From assembly GCA_002298785.1 (NCBI GenBank), contig DBMR01000104.1:1-43733 (forward strand): a stretch of 43,733 nt of DNA. Direction: 5' to 3'. This DNA comes from Verrucomicrobia subdivision 3 bacterium UBA693. Lineage in GTDB: Bacteria; Verrucomicrobiota; Verrucomicrobiia; Limisphaerales; UBA8199. A model generated the notes under the pieces. The model did no database searches. It was not told where the DNA came from and saw only the letters and a list, made by a program, of their open reading frames with translations. A program made the translations under genes and the position numbers. Shown one piece after another: positions 42,032 through 43,733 of the stretch; the stretch's first letter is position 1, and each line of letters opens with the position of its first letter.

Positions 42032-42283
42032 GTACAGATCCAGAGGCGCAGGACGCCTTCCGCAGCTTTAAGCGCCTGGCAGAACGGACTGATTGCCGGC
42101 AGCGCATCAGGGAAGCTCAACATCTGCCACATCGGCGGTGACTTCATCGTCCCACCAAACCTGACTGGTCTGCCCAGCTTCAACTTACGCCTGATTTCGC
42201 CCGTCACCGTGGTTCCCGAACCGTCCACCATAGCGCTGGCGGGGCTCGTCGTCGCCGCTTTGTTGCTGGTCCGCCGGAAATAA
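42032..42283 (+). pseudogene. 5'-truncated paralogue of the PEP-CTERM gene
   Basis: The frame ending at the stop 42281-42283 encodes SAALSAWQNGLIAGSASGKL, later GGDFIVPP, LPSFNLRLI and a complete PEP-CTERM tail VVPEPSTIALAGLVVAALL with VRRK. It aligns with the last 75 residues or so of the intact neighbour (SAWTAWKAGTIAGG, then IGGDLTAPP, KSFNLYMIPEPST). No start codon or signal peptide remains, and the terminator of the intact gene lies directly at its truncated 5' end. It is what is left of a tandem duplicate after deletion of the first two thirds. Confidence 0.85.
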
Positions 42284-42353
42284 TCACCTGTCAGACTTCG
42301 CCCTACCCTCCCCGCATGCGAAAGCTGGCATTTGCGGTTCGCTGTGCCAATTT

Positions 42354-42605
42354 ATGGGGATGTCAAATAGAGACGCGTCGGCACCAGTTGCGGCCCTGGA
42401 AACTCTGACCATCGGGATTTCAGGCATGACGTGTGATCATTGCGCCCGGCGGGTCGAGAAAGCCCTGCGCGCCCAAAGCGGTGTGAAGGACGTGTCCGTC
42501 AATCTCAAGGCTGGGTCAGCTACAGTCACCTTCGACCGCGCCAGCACTCCGGTGGAGTCACTGCGCCAGGCGGTGACCAGGAGTGGTTTCAAAACCACCG
42601 CCTAA
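42354..42605 (+). CDS. Heavy-metal-associated (CopZ-like) protein
   Basis: An 83-residue cytoplasmic protein with one HMA domain (about 16-81). The metal motif GMTCDHC has Cys27 and Cys30, and the fold continues with VEKALRAQSGVKDVSVNLKA and ends in a beta strand near TRSGFKTTA. It should bind Cu(I) or a similar soft metal and donate it to a partner. No P-type ATPase or CopY-type regulator lies in this window, so the partner is elsewhere. Start ATG 42354 or 42360 are both possible. The M50 protease gene follows after 21 bp. Confidence 0.9.
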   Translation: MGMSNRDASAPVAALETLTIGISGMTCDHCARRVEKALRAQSGVKDVSVNLKAGSATVTFDRASTPVESLRQAVTRSGFKTTA

Positions 42606-42626
42606 CTTCTCCAGCCTTCGGACTAA

Positions 42627-43319
42627 ATGCGTTGGTCTCTCCGTGTCATCCGGCTTGCGGGCATAGACGTCTACGTGCACGCCACCTTCCCGCTGCTCCT
42701 GTTATGGGCGGGAGTGACAAACTACCAGGATCGGCGTTGGTGGCTCGACAGTGTATTCGCTATGGGCTTTGTGTTGGTGCTCTTCGGCATCATTGTGCTC
42801 CATGAACTCGGCCATGCCCTGGCCGCGCGGCGATACGGCATTCCCACGCGCGACATCACGCTGCTCCCCATCGGCGGCGTAGCGCGCCTGGAGCGCATCC
42901 CGGACATCCCCAGGCAGGAGTTGGTGATTGCTCTCGCCGGACCGTCCGTCAATGTGGCGATGGCCATCCTCTTCTTCCTCCTGGCCGGCGGCACTCGAAT
43001 TCTGGGTCGTGACCTGGATTTCAACCTGTTTGCCGGCGGCTTGTTCACCAATCTGATGCTGGTGAATCTCGCTTTGACCGTGTTCAACCTGGTGCCGGCG
43101 TTTCCCATGGACGGCGGAAGAGTGTTGCGCGCGATTCTGGCGACGAGACTGAGTTATCTGCGGGCCACGGAAATTGCCACACGGGTCGGACAGGTTTTCG
43201 CACTGCTGTTTGTGGCGCTGGGTTTTCGCTACAACCCCATGCTGATCGTGATCGCGGTATTTATTTGGATCGGCGCAGTCCGTGAACGCGCCATGGTGCG
43301 ATTTACGCACCCCATCTGA
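42627..43319 (+). CDS. M50 family site-2 protease-like membrane metalloprotease
   Basis: A 230-residue membrane protein with six hydrophobic helices. The zinc site is HELGH (59-63) in IIVLHELGHALAARRYGIP, and the second motif is NLVPAFPMDGGRVL with Asp162. This is the SpoIVFB/Rip-like short class of site-2 proteases without PDZ or CBS domains, which cut membrane-bound regulators. The ITLLPIGGVARLERIP block after the motif is also typical. Possible substrates are anti-sigma factors or small membrane proteins. It follows the HMA gene after 21 bp; cotranscription is likely but a shared function is unproven. Confidence 0.93.
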   Translation: MRWSLRVIRLAGIDVYVHATFPLLLLWAGVTNYQDRRWWLDSVFAMGFVLVLFGIIVLHELGHALAARRYGIPTRDITLLPIGGVARLERIPDIPRQELVIALAGPSVNVAMAILFFLLAGGTRILGRDLDFNLFAGGLFTNLMLVNLALTVFNLVPAFPMDGGRVLRAILATRLSYLRATEIATRVGQVFALLFVALGFRYNPMLIVIAVFIWIGAVRERAMVRFTHPI

Positions 43320-43327
43320 ATGCTCGC

Positions 43328-43733
43328 TACGCCCGCTTACGTCGTCCGAACTGGTTCGCTGGCTATCTCTGGCAATGCACTGGCTTCCATGCGGACCTCC
43401 GTCGCCGTTCGCACATGCCAAAGCGGACTTGGAAGTCCGCGCTCCCACCGAGATGCACCTCCCCGGGGCGCGGGCGTCCGCGCCCGCTTACGTCTCCCGA
43501 ACTGATTCGCTGCCGGTTTACACCCATGCACTTCGATTCCATGCGGACCACCGTCGCCGTTCGGACCTGCAAAAGCAGACTTGGAAGTCCGCGCTCCTAC
43601 CGAGATGCACCTCCCCGGGGCGCGGGCGTCCACGCCCGCTTACGTCGTCCGAACTGTTTCGTTGCCGGTTTACAGCCATGCAGTTCGATTCCATGCGGAC
43701 CACCGCGACCGTTCGAACCTGCAAAAGCGGACT
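43328..43733. repeat. Tandem repeat, period 152 bp, at least 2.7 copies
   Basis: The units start near 43330, 43482 and 43634, each spaced 151-152 bp, and the array runs to the window edge. Each unit has GCCCGCTTACGTCGTCCGAA-like sequence, then TTCCATGCGGACC, then a palindrome GCGGACTTGGAAGTCCGC, and later a second one GGGCGCGG/CCGCGCCC around GCGT. The second palindrome copy has a broken arm (GCAGACTT). The short core also occurs once at 1294-1311. Small open frames here (such as 43337-43633 minus) are repeat artefacts. No protein-coding gene is supported. Confidence 0.85.

Noticed and set aside
43328..43733. CRISPR-like array
   Set aside because: The 152-bp units are near-identical along their whole length, with no short repeat/variable spacer pattern and no cas genes nearby.
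1..43733. tRNA, rRNA and riboswitches
   Set aside because: I looked for cloverleaf ends, CCA-type acceptor stems and known aptamer cores in the gaps and found none; a covariance search would be more sensitive than reading.

Overview
This window looks like chromosomal DNA from a member of the Verrucomicrobiota, probably Pedosphaerales/Limisphaerales-like. The reasons are the high GC content, a PEP-CTERM exported protein with a paralogue remnant beside it, a delta-60 repeat surface protein, a pseudopilin FTLIELLVV signature, and dispersed palindromic repeats at both ends (1294-1311 and 43328-43733). Few genes have a clear Shine-Dalgarno sequence. The assignment is inferred from gene content only; there is no rRNA or marker gene in the window. 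I saw no tRNA, rRNA, CRISPR array or intact insertion sequence.

Layout. 1-1320: a 5'-degraded DUF3631 helicase/primase-type ATPase, a cluster of GGGACG repeats and a palindromic repeat, probably an old mobile-element edge. 1385-4968 (+): DUF192 lipoprotein, hemL, ruvX and a TlpA-like thioredoxin protein, ending at a strong terminator. 5191-11075 (-): a DUF1015 protein and the complete phosphate operon pstS-pstC-pstA-pstB-phoU, with a phased Pho-box-like array upstream. 11274-18554 (+): small lipoprotein, DUF47-Pit phosphate transporter pair, FMN reductase, OPT oligopeptide transporter and secreted M2 dipeptidase. 18567-22567 (-): a likely four-gene unit of UDP-glucuronate epimerase-like enzyme, unknown protein, M20 peptidase and polysaccharide flippase. 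22669-27413 (-): pseudopilin remnant, HrpA helicase and a DEDD exonuclease. 27879-28193 (+): a single CBM48 glycogen-binding protein. 28812-32064: 2-oxoacid:ferredoxin oxidoreductase korAB facing an Rrf2 regulator.

32209-34767 (-) holds the least explained part: three unfamiliar genes in tight succession (376 aa, 86 aa and 411 aa with a Cys cluster plus helix-turn-helix), with an array of four 10-bp repeats about 230 bp upstream. It is the best candidate here for an undescribed module. 35458-43319 holds surface and exported proteins (delta-60 repeat protein, lipoprotein, internally duplicated exported protein, PEP-CTERM protein), a zinc alcohol dehydrogenase, a heavy-metal-binding chaperone-like protein and an M50 site-2 protease. 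The window ends inside a 152-bp tandem repeat.

How the genes fit together. The strongest functional theme is phosphate: high-affinity Pst/PhoU and low-affinity DUF47-Pit lie back to back around one putative PhoB-type control region. A second theme is peptide use (secreted M2 peptidase, OPT transporter, M20 peptidase). A third is envelope and surface biogenesis.
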